DNA of 20,840 nt, taken from assembly GCA_050289625.1 (NCBI GenBank), contig JBNKGC010000095.1, forward strand, positions 1 to 20,840. Direction: 5' to 3'. Positions 8,037 through 15,474 of the stretch are shown piece by piece. Both the position numbers and the translations under genes were made by a program. The notes beneath the pieces are model-generated. The model had not been told where the DNA came from, searched no databases, and worked only from the letters and a program-made list of their open reading frames with translations. The stretch's first letter is position 1; every line of letters starts with the position of its first letter. Source of the DNA: NIC37A-2 sp050289625 (GTDB lineage Bacteria; Myxococcota_A; Polyangia; Polyangiales; Polyangiaceae).

Positions 8037-9436
8037 CGGCGATCGTGATGGCTGCGGGGCATGGCACCCGCATGAAGAGCGACCTCCCGAAGGTGCTCCA
8101 CGAAGCAGCGGGGCGTCCGCTCGTTTACTACCCGGTGCAGGCGGCGCTCGCTGCTCGTGCGGAGCGTGTGGTCGTGGTCGTGAATCCCGCGACCCACGGG
8201 GCGATTGCCAGCGCTCTGGCCGAGTGCTTTCCCGAGGCTCCGATCGAAACGGTGGTGCAAGAGGTTCCCCGCGGCACGGGGGACGCCGCGCGGGTGGGGA
8301 TGGCGGCGGTGCGCACCGAGCGAGCGCTCATCCTGTCGGGGGATACCCCCCTGCTCCGGGAGAGCGAGCTCCAGAGCTTGATCGGGGCGGCGTCTGCCGG
8401 ATGCCAGCTGTCGTTCATGACTTGCCTTGTGGATGACCCGACCGGCTACGGACGCGTGCTTCGGGACGAGACGGGGGTGGTCCAGGAGATCCGCGAACAC
8501 AAAGATCTCAGGAGTGACGCGGAGCGGTCGGTTCGTGAGATCAACGCCGGCGTTTACTGCGGACGGACTGACGCGCTGAAAGCCGCTCTGGGGGAACTGT
8601 CGCCCGACAATGCACAGGGCGAGTACTACCTGACCGATGTCGTGGCGATCCTCTCGACGAGCGGAACGGTCAATGGTGTGGTTTCGGATCCGGCGAGCCT
8701 GGTCGGCGTCAACGATCGCGCGCAGCTTGCCGACGCGGAGCGCGCCTTGCACCGCCGCATCCGGGAGTCCTGGGCGCGTGCGGGAGTGACCGTACGGGGA
8801 ACCCCGCTGATCGACGAGACCGTGGTGCTCGAACCCGACGCCGTCATCGAGGATGGGGTCCGCCTGCGCGGACGCACTCGCATCTCTGCCCGAGCCACGG
8901 TCGACGTGGGCACCGTCGTCACGGATGCCTCTGTCGGACCGGACGCGATGGTGAAGCCCTACTGTGTCATTTCGGACAGCAGTGTGGGTGCGGGCGCGCA
9001 GATCGGACCCTTCGCGCACCTCCGCCCGGGGAGCGAAATCGAAAACGAAGCTCACATCGGCAACTTTGTGGAGACCAAGAAGACCCGGGTCCGGCGCGGC
9101 GCGAAAGCGAATCACCTGGCCTACCTCGGGGACGGAGACGTGGGGGAAGGGGCGAACCTCGGGGCCGGCACGATCTTCTGCAATTACGACGGCTTTCGAA
9201 AGCACCGCACGACGATCGGACGGGGGGTGTTCGTGGGCAGCGACTCGCAGCTCATCGCACCGATCACGTTGGGCGACGGCGCTTACGTTGCCACCGGCAC
9301 GACCGTCACCGAAGACGTGCCTCCTGACGGCTTCGCCATCGGGCGTGCGCGTCAGACGACGAAGCCGAACTACGCCAGCGGACTCAAAGCGCGCCTGTCC
9401 GCCGAAGCCGAGAGAGCAAAGAAGTCGAGGGGATGA
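8024..9436 (+). CDS. glmU: Bifunctional UDP-N-acetylglucosamine pyrophosphorylase / glucosamine-1-phosphate acetyltransferase
   Basis: Catalyses the last two steps to UDP-GlcNAc, the precursor of peptidoglycan and lipopolysaccharide, in the cytoplasm. 470 residues, typical for the family. The N-terminal uridylyltransferase domain shows IVMAAGHGTRMKSDLPKVLH (7-26), the nucleotide-binding G-x-G-T-R-M...P-K signature, then LSGDTPLL and EINAGVYCG. The C-terminal left-handed beta-helix acetyltransferase carries hexapeptide repeats, HLRPGSEIENEAHIGNFVE, the catalytic-His region KANHLAYLGDGDVGEGANLG, and the Arg/Asn-rich IFCNYDGFRKHRTTIG. ATG 8024 is chosen because homology begins there; GTG 7955 would add 23 unrelated residues. 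Its stop overlaps the start of the ACP gene (ATGA at 9433-9436), so glmU probably heads the lipid/polyketide-like operon downstream. Confidence 0.96.
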   Translation: MAKLTAIVMAAGHGTRMKSDLPKVLHEAAGRPLVYYPVQAALAARAERVVVVVNPATHGAIASALAECFPEAPIETVVQEVPRGTGDAARVGMAAVRTERALILSGDTPLLRESELQSLIGAASAGCQLSFMTCLVDDPTGYGRVLRDETGVVQEIREHKDLRSDAERSVREINAGVYCGRTDALKAALGELSPDNAQGEYYLTDVVAILSTSGTVNGVVSDPASLVGVNDRAQLADAERALHRRIRESWARAGVTVRGTPLIDETVVLEPDAVIEDGVRLRGRTRISARATVDVGTVVTDASVGPDAMVKPYCVISDSSVGAGAQIGPFAHLRPGSEIENEAHIGNFVETKKTRVRRGAKANHLAYLGDGDVGEGANLGAGTIFCNYDGFRKHRTTIGRGVFVGSDSQLIAPITLGDGAYVATGTTVTEDVPPDGFAIGRARQTTKPNYASGLKARLSAEAERAKKSRG

Positions 9437-9711
9437 CCCGCGAGCCTACGATGGAAGAACTGGAGCAGGAACTGAAACAGCTGATTGTGAAAGAGCTGGC
9501 GCTCGAAGATGTCACCCCAGAAGACATCGTCTCGACAGAGCCGCTATTTCGCGAAGGCTTGGGCCTCGATTCCATCGATGCTCTGGAGCTCGCCATGGTG
9601 ATCTCCAAGCAGTACGGCGTGAACATCGAGGCCGACGACGAAGACAATCGAAAGATCTTCCACTCGGTGCGTACCCTCGCCGAACACATTTTTGCTCACC
9701 GATCCGCCTAG
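9433..9711 (+). CDS. Acyl carrier protein
   Basis: 92 residues with the acyl-carrier-protein fold signature. LFREGLGLDSIDALELAMVI contains the phosphopantetheine attachment site at Ser47 (LDSIDALEL), and the protein is acidic and helical overall. The four-base overlap ATGA with glmU implies translational coupling; a GAGGGG run just before the ATG may serve as ribosome site. The next gene is an acyl-activating enzyme, so this carrier most likely receives its starter or extender acyl groups. The length and the LGLDSIDALEL form resemble the ACPs of aryl-polyene and related type II systems more than housekeeping AcpP, which usually has GADSLDTVEL. That subtype assignment is inference from the motif and the neighbours. 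Confidence 0.93.
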   Translation: MTREPTMEELEQELKQLIVKELALEDVTPEDIVSTEPLFREGLGLDSIDALELAMVISKQYGVNIEADDEDNRKIFHSVRTLAEHIFAHRSA

Positions 9712-9714
9712 CGT

Positions 9715-9736
9715 GAGCATCGCTCGCGATGATCGA
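9715..9736 (+). repeat. Dispersed palindromic motif, copy B
   Basis: GAGCATCGCTCGCGATGATCGA, identical to copy A (7870-7891) except one base. It starts 4 nt after the ACP stop. Its internal ATG (9729) is a possible start of the acyl ligase, and a better ATG (9744) lies 15 nt on with GAGGG before it. Confidence 0.7.
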
Positions 9737-9743
9737 GGGCAGC

Positions 9744-11588
9744 ATGGAGCTCGGGGAGACGAAAGCGGTGGATGCTCCCGACAGAGCGCCCGTCGCCTGG
9801 GGTAGCAGCGCCGAGGACGCACGTTCCTACGGAGATCTGAGGCGCCTCGCCGAGCGCGTCGCAGGGTTTCTGCGCGCCCAAAAACCAGACCGCGCGGGCG
9901 AGCAACCTCCGGCGATTGAGGGCGGAGCTCCCGGCGACCCGCTCCGAGCGGTGGATGACCGGCTCCCTCCGCCGGTTCTCGTGCTGTGCGACGATCGGTA
10001 CTATTTTGCGGCGGCGCTTCTCGGTGCTTGGATGACTGGCTGCCGCGTCGTCCTGCCCCCGAGCCGGGGAGCGGACGTGGTTCGAGAGCTCTCCCGTCGA
10101 TCGGGCGTGGTCCTTCACGATGGCGCCCAGCCCGAGGTGCTTGCCTCGGGCACCGTTGTGGGAAGCGTCTCGGAGTTCGAGCTCGGAACGCAGGGTGCGG
10201 CTCATCAGGCGAGTGCGGCTCAGGCGGGCGAGTCGGCGCCGTGGAACCCGCTGGTCTTGCAGGACGAACAAATCATCGTCAGCGTGCACACCTCGGGGAC
10301 GACGGGTGAGCCGCAGGCGTGGCACAAGCGCGCGCGGCAGCTTTTCGTCGAGGCGGATACGCTGAGGCGGAGCCTAGGGTGCAGCTCTGCTGATCGCGTG
10401 TGTGCGACGGTGGCGCCGCAACACATCTATGGGCTCTTGTTCGGGGTTCTCTTGCCCTTGCGGGCCGGAGCGTCCTTCTTTCGTGGGACGCCGCTTCACG
10501 GAAAATCGATTGCTTGGGCTGCAAGAGATGCGTCTTGGCTCGTGAGCGTGCCGGCGCATCTGCGGGTTCTCGTCGACACGCCGCGGGCGGAGCCTTCGAA
10601 GGTGAAAAAAGTGGTGTCTTCAGGTGCGCCCCTGGCGGCCGACATCGCGCTCTCGATCGAGAAGCTTTGGTGTTCGGAGGTCGTCGACGTACTCGGCTCC
10701 ACGGAGACGGGGGGCATCGCGTGGCGCCGGTCTGCTCTGACGTGTGAGTGGACGCCTCTGCCGGGGGTCGAGATCGGCGCGACCGACGCGGGGCTCCTCA
10801 CCGTGCGCTCGCCTCACCTCGAAAAGGAAAACACGCCTTACGTCGCCGCCGACCGAGTGCGCCTGCTCCCCGGGGGAAGGTTCGAATACCTGGGGCGCGA
10901 GGACGACGTCGTGAAGGTTGCAGGAAAGCGCGTTTCCCTCGGTCACCTCGAGAGCCGTGCGCGGCGTCTCGACGGAGTGCGCGACGTAGCGGCACTCGGG
11001 GTCGACGTCGGAGGCCTTCGAGGCGTGGAGCTCTGGCTCGCGGTCGAAGGGGAGGGACTGGAACCGAAGCGAATGAGGCGCGAGCTCCGACAGGTGCTGG
11101 ATCCGACGCTGATTCCTCGCCGGATCCGCATCGTGGAACGACTTCCGCGCACCGAGCAGGGCAAGCTTCGTCGCGACGCGCTAAAGCTTCTGTTTCCCGA
11201 AACGAAGTGGGACGATCGAACACGATCTGTCGTTCCATCGCCCGTCGTCTTCCTGGAGGAGCCGGCCCTCGTCGGCGTCCACGCGGGCCGAGCCGTCGCC
11301 GTCGTGCCCGAAAACTCACCACGGTTCGCGGGTCATTTTCCGGGCAGACCCACCCTCCCTGGGGTGTCCCAATTGGTGGACGTCGTGCGTCCGGTGATCG
11401 ACGAGCTCTGGCCAATGCTCGAGCCGTGGCGGGGCGTTTCGCGTGTGAAGTTCCAGCGCAGCGTACCGCCGGGAGCTCCGATCGAGATCGTGGTCGAGCG
11501 TCGCGACACTCGGGTGCGCTTCACTCTGCGTTCGGGCGGGGACGTGTGTTCGAGCGGTACCGTGGAGGGCGGACCGGCGCGGTCGTGA
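9744..11588 (+). CDS. AMP-dependent acyl ligase fused to ApeI-like hotdog dehydratase
   Basis: Two domains in 614 residues. The adenylating domain (about 10-485) has the phosphate loop HTSGTTGEP (182-190), the aromatic-pocket/ATP motif VLGSTETGGIAWRR, the hinge region FEYLGREDDVVKVAGKRVSL and the C-terminal catalytic Lys region TEQGKLRRD. It should activate a carboxylic acid with ATP and load it on the neighbouring ACP. The C-terminal 120 residues form a FabZ/ApeI-type hotdog with AGHFPGRPTLPGVSQL (His531). The PGVxQL form is typical of ApeI-like dehydratases, and FabZ's catalytic Glu position is not conserved. ApeH and ApeI of aryl-polyene clusters correspond to the two halves. ATG 9729 is an alternative start inside repeat copy B; ATG 9744 has GAGGG four bases ahead. 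The substrate is probably the cinnamate or coumarate made by the lyase encoded next (inference). Confidence 0.88.
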   Translation: MELGETKAVDAPDRAPVAWGSSAEDARSYGDLRRLAERVAGFLRAQKPDRAGEQPPAIEGGAPGDPLRAVDDRLPPPVLVLCDDRYYFAAALLGAWMTGCRVVLPPSRGADVVRELSRRSGVVLHDGAQPEVLASGTVVGSVSEFELGTQGAAHQASAAQAGESAPWNPLVLQDEQIIVSVHTSGTTGEPQAWHKRARQLFVEADTLRRSLGCSSADRVCATVAPQHIYGLLFGVLLPLRAGASFFRGTPLHGKSIAWAARDASWLVSVPAHLRVLVDTPRAEPSKVKKVVSSGAPLAADIALSIEKLWCSEVVDVLGSTETGGIAWRRSALTCEWTPLPGVEIGATDAGLLTVRSPHLEKENTPYVAADRVRLLPGGRFEYLGREDDVVKVAGKRVSLGHLESRARRLDGVRDVAALGVDVGGLRGVELWLAVEGEGLEPKRMRRELRQVLDPTLIPRRIRIVERLPRTEQGKLRRDALKLLFPETKWDDRTRSVVPSPVVFLEEPALVGVHAGRAVAVVPENSPRFAGHFPGRPTLPGVSQLVDVVRPVIDELWPMLEPWRGVSRVKFQRSVPPGAPIEIVVERRDTRVRFTLRSGGDVCSSGTVEGGPARS

Positions 11589-11644
11589 CCGGCTCTTGAC
11601 CCGGGTGGCGCCTTGCGTCACACCGGAGCGGCAGATCGGCCCCG

Positions 11645-13186
11645 ATGTCCGTCCACCTTCCCGCAAACAGTCCCGTGGTCGTGGGGCGCGAGCCGCTGAC
11701 GATCGATGACGTCCTCGACGTGGCCCGCGGGGAGCGAGCCCTCGTGGTGTCGGACGACGCCGTTTTTCGGGGGCGACTTTCGAGGACCGCTGACGCCCTC
11801 GAGCGACGCATCAGCGAAGGTGCGGTGGTCTACGGCGTGACCACGGGCTTCGGAGGGTCGTGCGAATTTTCGGTGTCGGGTGAGCTGCTCCAACAGCTGC
11901 CGGTGAACCTCGTGCGCTTTCACGGTGCTGGCACGGGTCGCTTGTTCGGCGACGTCGAAACGGCTGCCGTCCTGGTGGCTCGAATTGCCTCGCTCGCCAC
12001 GGGTTTTTCGGCAGTTCGCCCCGAACTGCTCGATCGCCTGGCAGCACTCACCTCGTCGGGCGTGCGACCGTGCATCCCTCAGGAAGGGTCCGTAGGAGCC
12101 AGCGGGGACCTCACGCCGCTGTCGTACGTGGCCGCCGTTTTGATGGGTGAACGTCGGGCGCGGTTCCGAGGAGAGGAGCTTCCGGCGAAGGAAGCGCTGG
12201 AGCGCGCCGGACTCGGCCCCATCGCGCTGGGGCCCAAGGAGAGCCTGGCACTGATGAACGGGACGGCGGTCATGAGCGGGCTCGCCTGCATTGCGGTCGA
12301 GCGCGCGCGTCGGGTCGCCCGATGGGCCTCCACCCTCACCGCCACGGCGAGTGACGTGACTCGAGGCCAAGCCGCCCATTTCGACGCTCGGATCTTTCGC
12401 GCCAAACCCCATCCGGGACAGGAGCTCGCGGCTCGCTGGATTCGCGAGCACCTCGAGTCCTCGCCGGATGCGCAGATTGCCGGAGTGCGCGTCCAAGATC
12501 GGTATTCCTTGCGCTGTGCTCCGCACGTCATTGGAGTGCTGCTCGAGGCGCTTGCATTCTCCGAACCGATCGTCGAGCGGGAGGTGAACGGCGCAGCGGA
12601 CAACCCCCTGGTCGACCCGGACACCTTCGACGTTCTGCACGGAGGGAATTTCTACGGCGGGCACATGTGCATGGTCGCCGACCTCTTGAAGCCGTCGGTG
12701 GCGAACGTCGCCGACTTGCTCGAGCGTCAGCTGGTCCTGCTCTGCCATCCCGATACCAGTGGTGGCCTCCCCTTGAATCTGGTCGGGTCGTCACCGGAGG
12801 TGGCGGTTGCGCACCACGGTTTCAAGGCCATGCAGATAACTGCCTCGGCACTGACTGCCGAAGCAGCGAAGCTCACCATGCCCGCCAGCGTGTTTTCGCG
12901 AAGCACGGAGAACCACAACCAGGACAAAGTCAGCATGGGCACGATCGCGGTTCGCGACTGTCTGCGCATCTTGGAGCTGACGGAAACCGTCGCGACGATT
13001 CACACCCTGGCGCTTGCCCAGGCAGCCGAACTCAGGGGCGGAAATGCGCTCCGAGTGAAAACCCGCGAGCTCGTCGACGTCGTGCGAAACTTCGCCGAGC
13101 CGCATCGCTTCGATCGCCCGATGGACGGGGACATCGAGGCGGTCTTGGACGCCGTTCGAGCGGGGCGATTCGACGGGCTCCTCTAG
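11645..13186 (+). CDS. Aromatic amino acid / histidine ammonia-lyase (MIO enzyme)
   Basis: 513 residues, the usual HAL/PAL/TAL length. The Ala152-Ser153-Gly154 triad in GSVGASGDLTPLSYVA cyclises to the MIO prosthetic group. The catalytic-Tyr loop VVYGVTTGFGG (61-71), LALMNGTA, NGAADNPLVD and the SRSTENHNQDKVSMGT region are all present, so it should be active. The residues that set substrate choice follow NLVR: Phe92-His93. Histidases usually have Ser-His, tyrosine lyases His-Leu and phenylalanine lyases Phe-Leu at this place, so Phe-His is not the standard histidase pair. No other hut gene is nearby, while an ACP, acyl ligase and ketosynthase are. I infer an aromatic substrate, giving cinnamate or 4-coumarate as polyene starter. 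Automatic annotation would probably say hutH. The gap to the ligase gene is 56 nt. Confidence 0.88.
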   Translation: MSVHLPANSPVVVGREPLTIDDVLDVARGERALVVSDDAVFRGRLSRTADALERRISEGAVVYGVTTGFGGSCEFSVSGELLQQLPVNLVRFHGAGTGRLFGDVETAAVLVARIASLATGFSAVRPELLDRLAALTSSGVRPCIPQEGSVGASGDLTPLSYVAAVLMGERRARFRGEELPAKEALERAGLGPIALGPKESLALMNGTAVMSGLACIAVERARRVARWASTLTATASDVTRGQAAHFDARIFRAKPHPGQELAARWIREHLESSPDAQIAGVRVQDRYSLRCAPHVIGVLLEALAFSEPIVEREVNGAADNPLVDPDTFDVLHGGNFYGGHMCMVADLLKPSVANVADLLERQLVLLCHPDTSGGLPLNLVGSSPEVAVAHHGFKAMQITASALTAEAAKLTMPASVFSRSTENHNQDKVSMGTIAVRDCLRILELTETVATIHTLALAQAAELRGGNALRVKTRELVDVVRNFAEPHRFDRPMDGDIEAVLDAVRAGRFDGLL

Positions 13187-13202
13187 CGAGCATCGCTTGC
13201 GA
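13186..13202 (+). repeat. Dispersed motif, partial copy C
   Basis: GCGAGCATCGCTTGCGA, identical over 17 bases to 7868-7884 of copy A. It begins on the last base of the lyase stop codon and lacks the GATGATCGA end and the following ATG. Confidence 0.5.
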
Positions 13203-13325
13203 AGGGGTCCCGCTGCACGCCGCCATCAGGAGAACCCATCGGCCTGATCGCGTCATCCGGCGCGCCCGTGCGGGTGCGGGCACCGGCTTGCCGCGTAGCT
13301 CGCCCCTGAGCTATGAGGCCTTTCG

Positions 13326-14990
13326 ATGCGGGGGCTCCGTTTCGCAGTGGCGCTGCTACTATTCACCGGCGCCACGTCCGCACAGCGGGGGCGTGCTCCA
13401 TCGACTCCAGCACGGAGCGACGACGAGGCCCCCCCGAAAGGTGCATCTGGCGCGAGCGAGCCCTCGCGAGCTCCCGCGACGAGTTCGTCCTGGGAGTCGT
13501 CCCGATTCGAGACTCCACCCGAAACCTCCGGTGAGCCAGGGGCGCCAAAAGGCGGGTCGCCACAAAGCATTCCGAGGGCCGCGGAGCCGTCCTCGGAGTC
13601 TCCCTCGACTCCGACTGATTCAGCGCGGATCCGAGCAGAGGGTCAGTCCTGGCGAATCGAAGCGCCGACACCCCCGCTTCCGCCCCCCGACCGCCTCCCC
13701 TCCGGAGTGAGCTCGTGGCTCGAGCGCCAGGCGGTCCCCTGCGATCTGGGGGGCTGGGCAAGCGCGGGTGACCTCTACTACTTGGCGTGCGGGGAATCCG
13801 GCCTGTGGGTCATTCGTGTCCAGGAAAACCTGGCCGGTGCGAAAGTGCCCGTGCTGCTCTACACGCGGGAGCTCGGGGGGAAGGCGATCGACATCGTCGA
13901 GCACCGCGGGCAGTTTTGGATCCGCGTCGTACTCACGACTCTGCGTCCGGTCGGACCGGCCCCGACGGATCCGGGGGTCAGCGTTCCCACGGCGCCCACT
14001 GCACCGCGCCTGCTCGAGAATCCGCCGAAGTCGCCTGACGAGGTGACGACTGATGGGCAGGTCTCACCTGGCGAGATGCTTCCGATCGAGGGCAGGGTGC
14101 GTTCAGTGAACGACCACCGAGTCGTCATTGACCTCAACGGAGACGACGGGGTGAGTCCTGGCGACCGTGTCGAGTTTTTCGCCGAGGAGGACGGCTCGTC
14201 GACGGAGCTGATCGTGGGTGAGGTCGAGGAGGTGAACCCGCTCGGTGCCACGGTTCGCGTGGGACTCAACGAAATCGTGGCTGTGGGGACCAAGGTGCGC
14301 GCTACGGATCGCGAGCCAACGCTGTCGGTCGCTTCTCCGCCGCGGTCCGGACATCGTTGGGCTGCGGGGGTGTTCCTGCGCCCCTTCCTGGGACTCGACG
14401 GCGGGGGCGGTATGCTCTCCGAGGCTTTCGTCGAGCGCAGGTACGAAAAATCACGGTGGATGGTAGCCGCTGATCCTCTCGCCATCGGTTTCGGCAACAC
14501 ACCAGCGCCTCACGAACTGTACGGGCTCGCGTCGATCGATCTGCGCATGTTCGAAATCGGTTTGGGGCTCGGCTCCACCACGGTGTTCGACCCAGGGCCG
14601 TACCCGTCGGGAACGGGGCTTCTCTTGATGCAGCGGGTGCGCGTTGGTGCGAGCGATGGTTTTCACGTTGCCGCGCGCACGAGCTTTGCCGTGTTTTACC
14701 AAGAGCTCCGGTTCACGGCATTTCGATTCGCACTTCAGATCCCCGCCAGTCGCAGGGTGGCCCTATTTCTGGATTTGGGCGGAGGGGCGACGGGCTACGG
14801 AATGGGGGAGTTCGGCGCTCGAGTGCTCATGCAGGGCAACGGCGAAGCGGGGAGCTGGTTCCTGCGCACTTCGCTCGGGCTTGCCGGCACGTTTCGTACC
14901 ACGCGGGTGTTCGACCAAGACTTCATCAGCACCGAGAACGACAGCGCGGCTGGTCCTCACCTGGGGATCGGGTTCGAGCGGCGCTTCTGA
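13326..14990 (+). CDS. Secreted protein, probable outer-membrane beta-barrel, unknown function
   Basis: 554 residues. The signal peptide MRGLRFAVALLLFTGATSA is likely cleaved before Gln20. Residues 20-130 are Pro/Ser/Glu-rich and disordered. Residues 130-210 are an ordered region with two cysteines (PCDLGG and YLACGESG). Around 250-335 lies an SH3-like segment, GRVRSVNDHRVVIDLNGDDG followed by VSPGDRVEFF, similar to the FlgT-C-like regions of envelope proteins. Residues 345-554 alternate polar and aromatic/hydrophobic residues with Gly-rich turns and end in FERRF, with a terminal Phe as in outer-membrane barrels. TGAGG lies 8-10 nt before ATG 13326. It follows the lyase by 139 nt on the same strand and ends 4 nt from the convergent dehydratase gene. 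A role in pigment placement or envelope attachment is possible but unproven. Confidence 0.72.
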   Translation: MRGLRFAVALLLFTGATSAQRGRAPSTPARSDDEAPPKGASGASEPSRAPATSSSWESSRFETPPETSGEPGAPKGGSPQSIPRAAEPSSESPSTPTDSARIRAEGQSWRIEAPTPPLPPPDRLPSGVSSWLERQAVPCDLGGWASAGDLYYLACGESGLWVIRVQENLAGAKVPVLLYTRELGGKAIDIVEHRGQFWIRVVLTTLRPVGPAPTDPGVSVPTAPTAPRLLENPPKSPDEVTTDGQVSPGEMLPIEGRVRSVNDHRVVIDLNGDDGVSPGDRVEFFAEEDGSSTELIVGEVEEVNPLGATVRVGLNEIVAVGTKVRATDREPTLSVASPPRSGHRWAAGVFLRPFLGLDGGGGMLSEAFVERRYEKSRWMVAADPLAIGFGNTPAPHELYGLASIDLRMFEIGLGLGSTTVFDPGPYPSGTGLLLMQRVRVGASDGFHVAARTSFAVFYQELRFTAFRFALQIPASRRVALFLDLGGGATGYGMGEFGARVLMQGNGEAGSWFLRTSLGLAGTFRTTRVFDQDFISTENDSAAGPHLGIGFERRF

Positions 14991-15007
14991 AGTGTCATTT
15001 CGCGCCG
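14979..15007. terminator. Inverted repeat between convergent genes, possible bidirectional stop
   Basis: CGGCGC (14979-14984) and GCGCCG (15002-15007) flank the 4-nt gap between the two convergent genes and overlap both ends. It has no T-tract, so it is weak as an intrinsic terminator. Confidence 0.25.
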
Positions 15008-15474
15008 GAAGGTGGCTCGGCGGGTGATTCCTGCACCGTCAGGGTGCATTCTGCGACGAGACGTTTTCCTTCGAACACCTGCCCGTCGTAGCGGGCCGTT
15101 GCTCCGTGGCGCAGGGTGCACCGAGCCCGGACCGAAACACGCGCTCCCCGGGACATGGCCTGGTCGTGGAGAACCACCGAAGGCGCGGCAACCAGAGCGC
15201 CTGAGCGAACCGCCGCGCGTGGTTCGAGCTGCTCGGCTCCACTCCGCGCGAGGGCGAGCAGCGCTCTGTGGGCGGCGGCCGCCTGCGCCACGAGCTCGAG
15301 GCTGACCAAGGAGTCGACCCGTTCGTTCGCAAGGTAGGGACAGCGCGAGTCGACCGTCAGTTCACATTCGATCGAACCGTCGTCGAACTGCACGATTCGA
15401 TCGAGCAGGACCGCCCCCTCGCCGTGCGGCAAGAGGTCCGTCGGGGAGGGAAGGTCAACGGCTGGGCGCGACAT
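14995..15474 (-). CDS. ApeP-like hotdog 3-hydroxyacyl-ACP dehydratase
   Basis: 159 residues, single hotdog domain. LLPHGEGAVLLDRIVQFDDG (14-33) with His17 is the family's opening motif, and SLVSLELVAQAAAAHRAL (56-72) with Glu60 is the matching helix; the His/Glu pair fits a FabA/FabZ-type active site. This form, with LPH...LLDR and ELVAQAAAA, is that of the ApeP-like dehydratases of aryl-polyene clusters. It would dehydrate 3-hydroxyacyl-ACP to the trans-enoyl product during polyene extension. The start overlaps the end of the ketosynthase/CLF gene by 20 nt, so translation is probably coupled. A second, ApeI-like dehydratase sits on the ligase protein, which matches the two dehydratases of known aryl-polyene systems. 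Confidence 0.82.
   Translation of the reverse strand: MSRPAVDLPSPTDLLPHGEGAVLLDRIVQFDDGSIECELTVDSRCPYLANERVDSLVSLELVAQAAAAHRALLALARSGAEQLEPRAAVRSGALVAAPSVVLHDQAMSRGARVSVRARCTLRHGATARYDGQVFEGKRLVAECTLTVQESPAEPPSGAK

Noticed and set aside
8033..9205. 390-codon open frame on the minus strand inside glmU
   Set aside because: Antisense shadow of glmU with His/Arg/Asp-rich, motif-free composition.
12667..13710. 347-codon plus-strand frame spanning the end of the lyase gene and the start of the secreted protein gene
   Set aside because: It overlaps two supported genes in another frame and its translation is Arg/Gly/Pro-rich without motifs.
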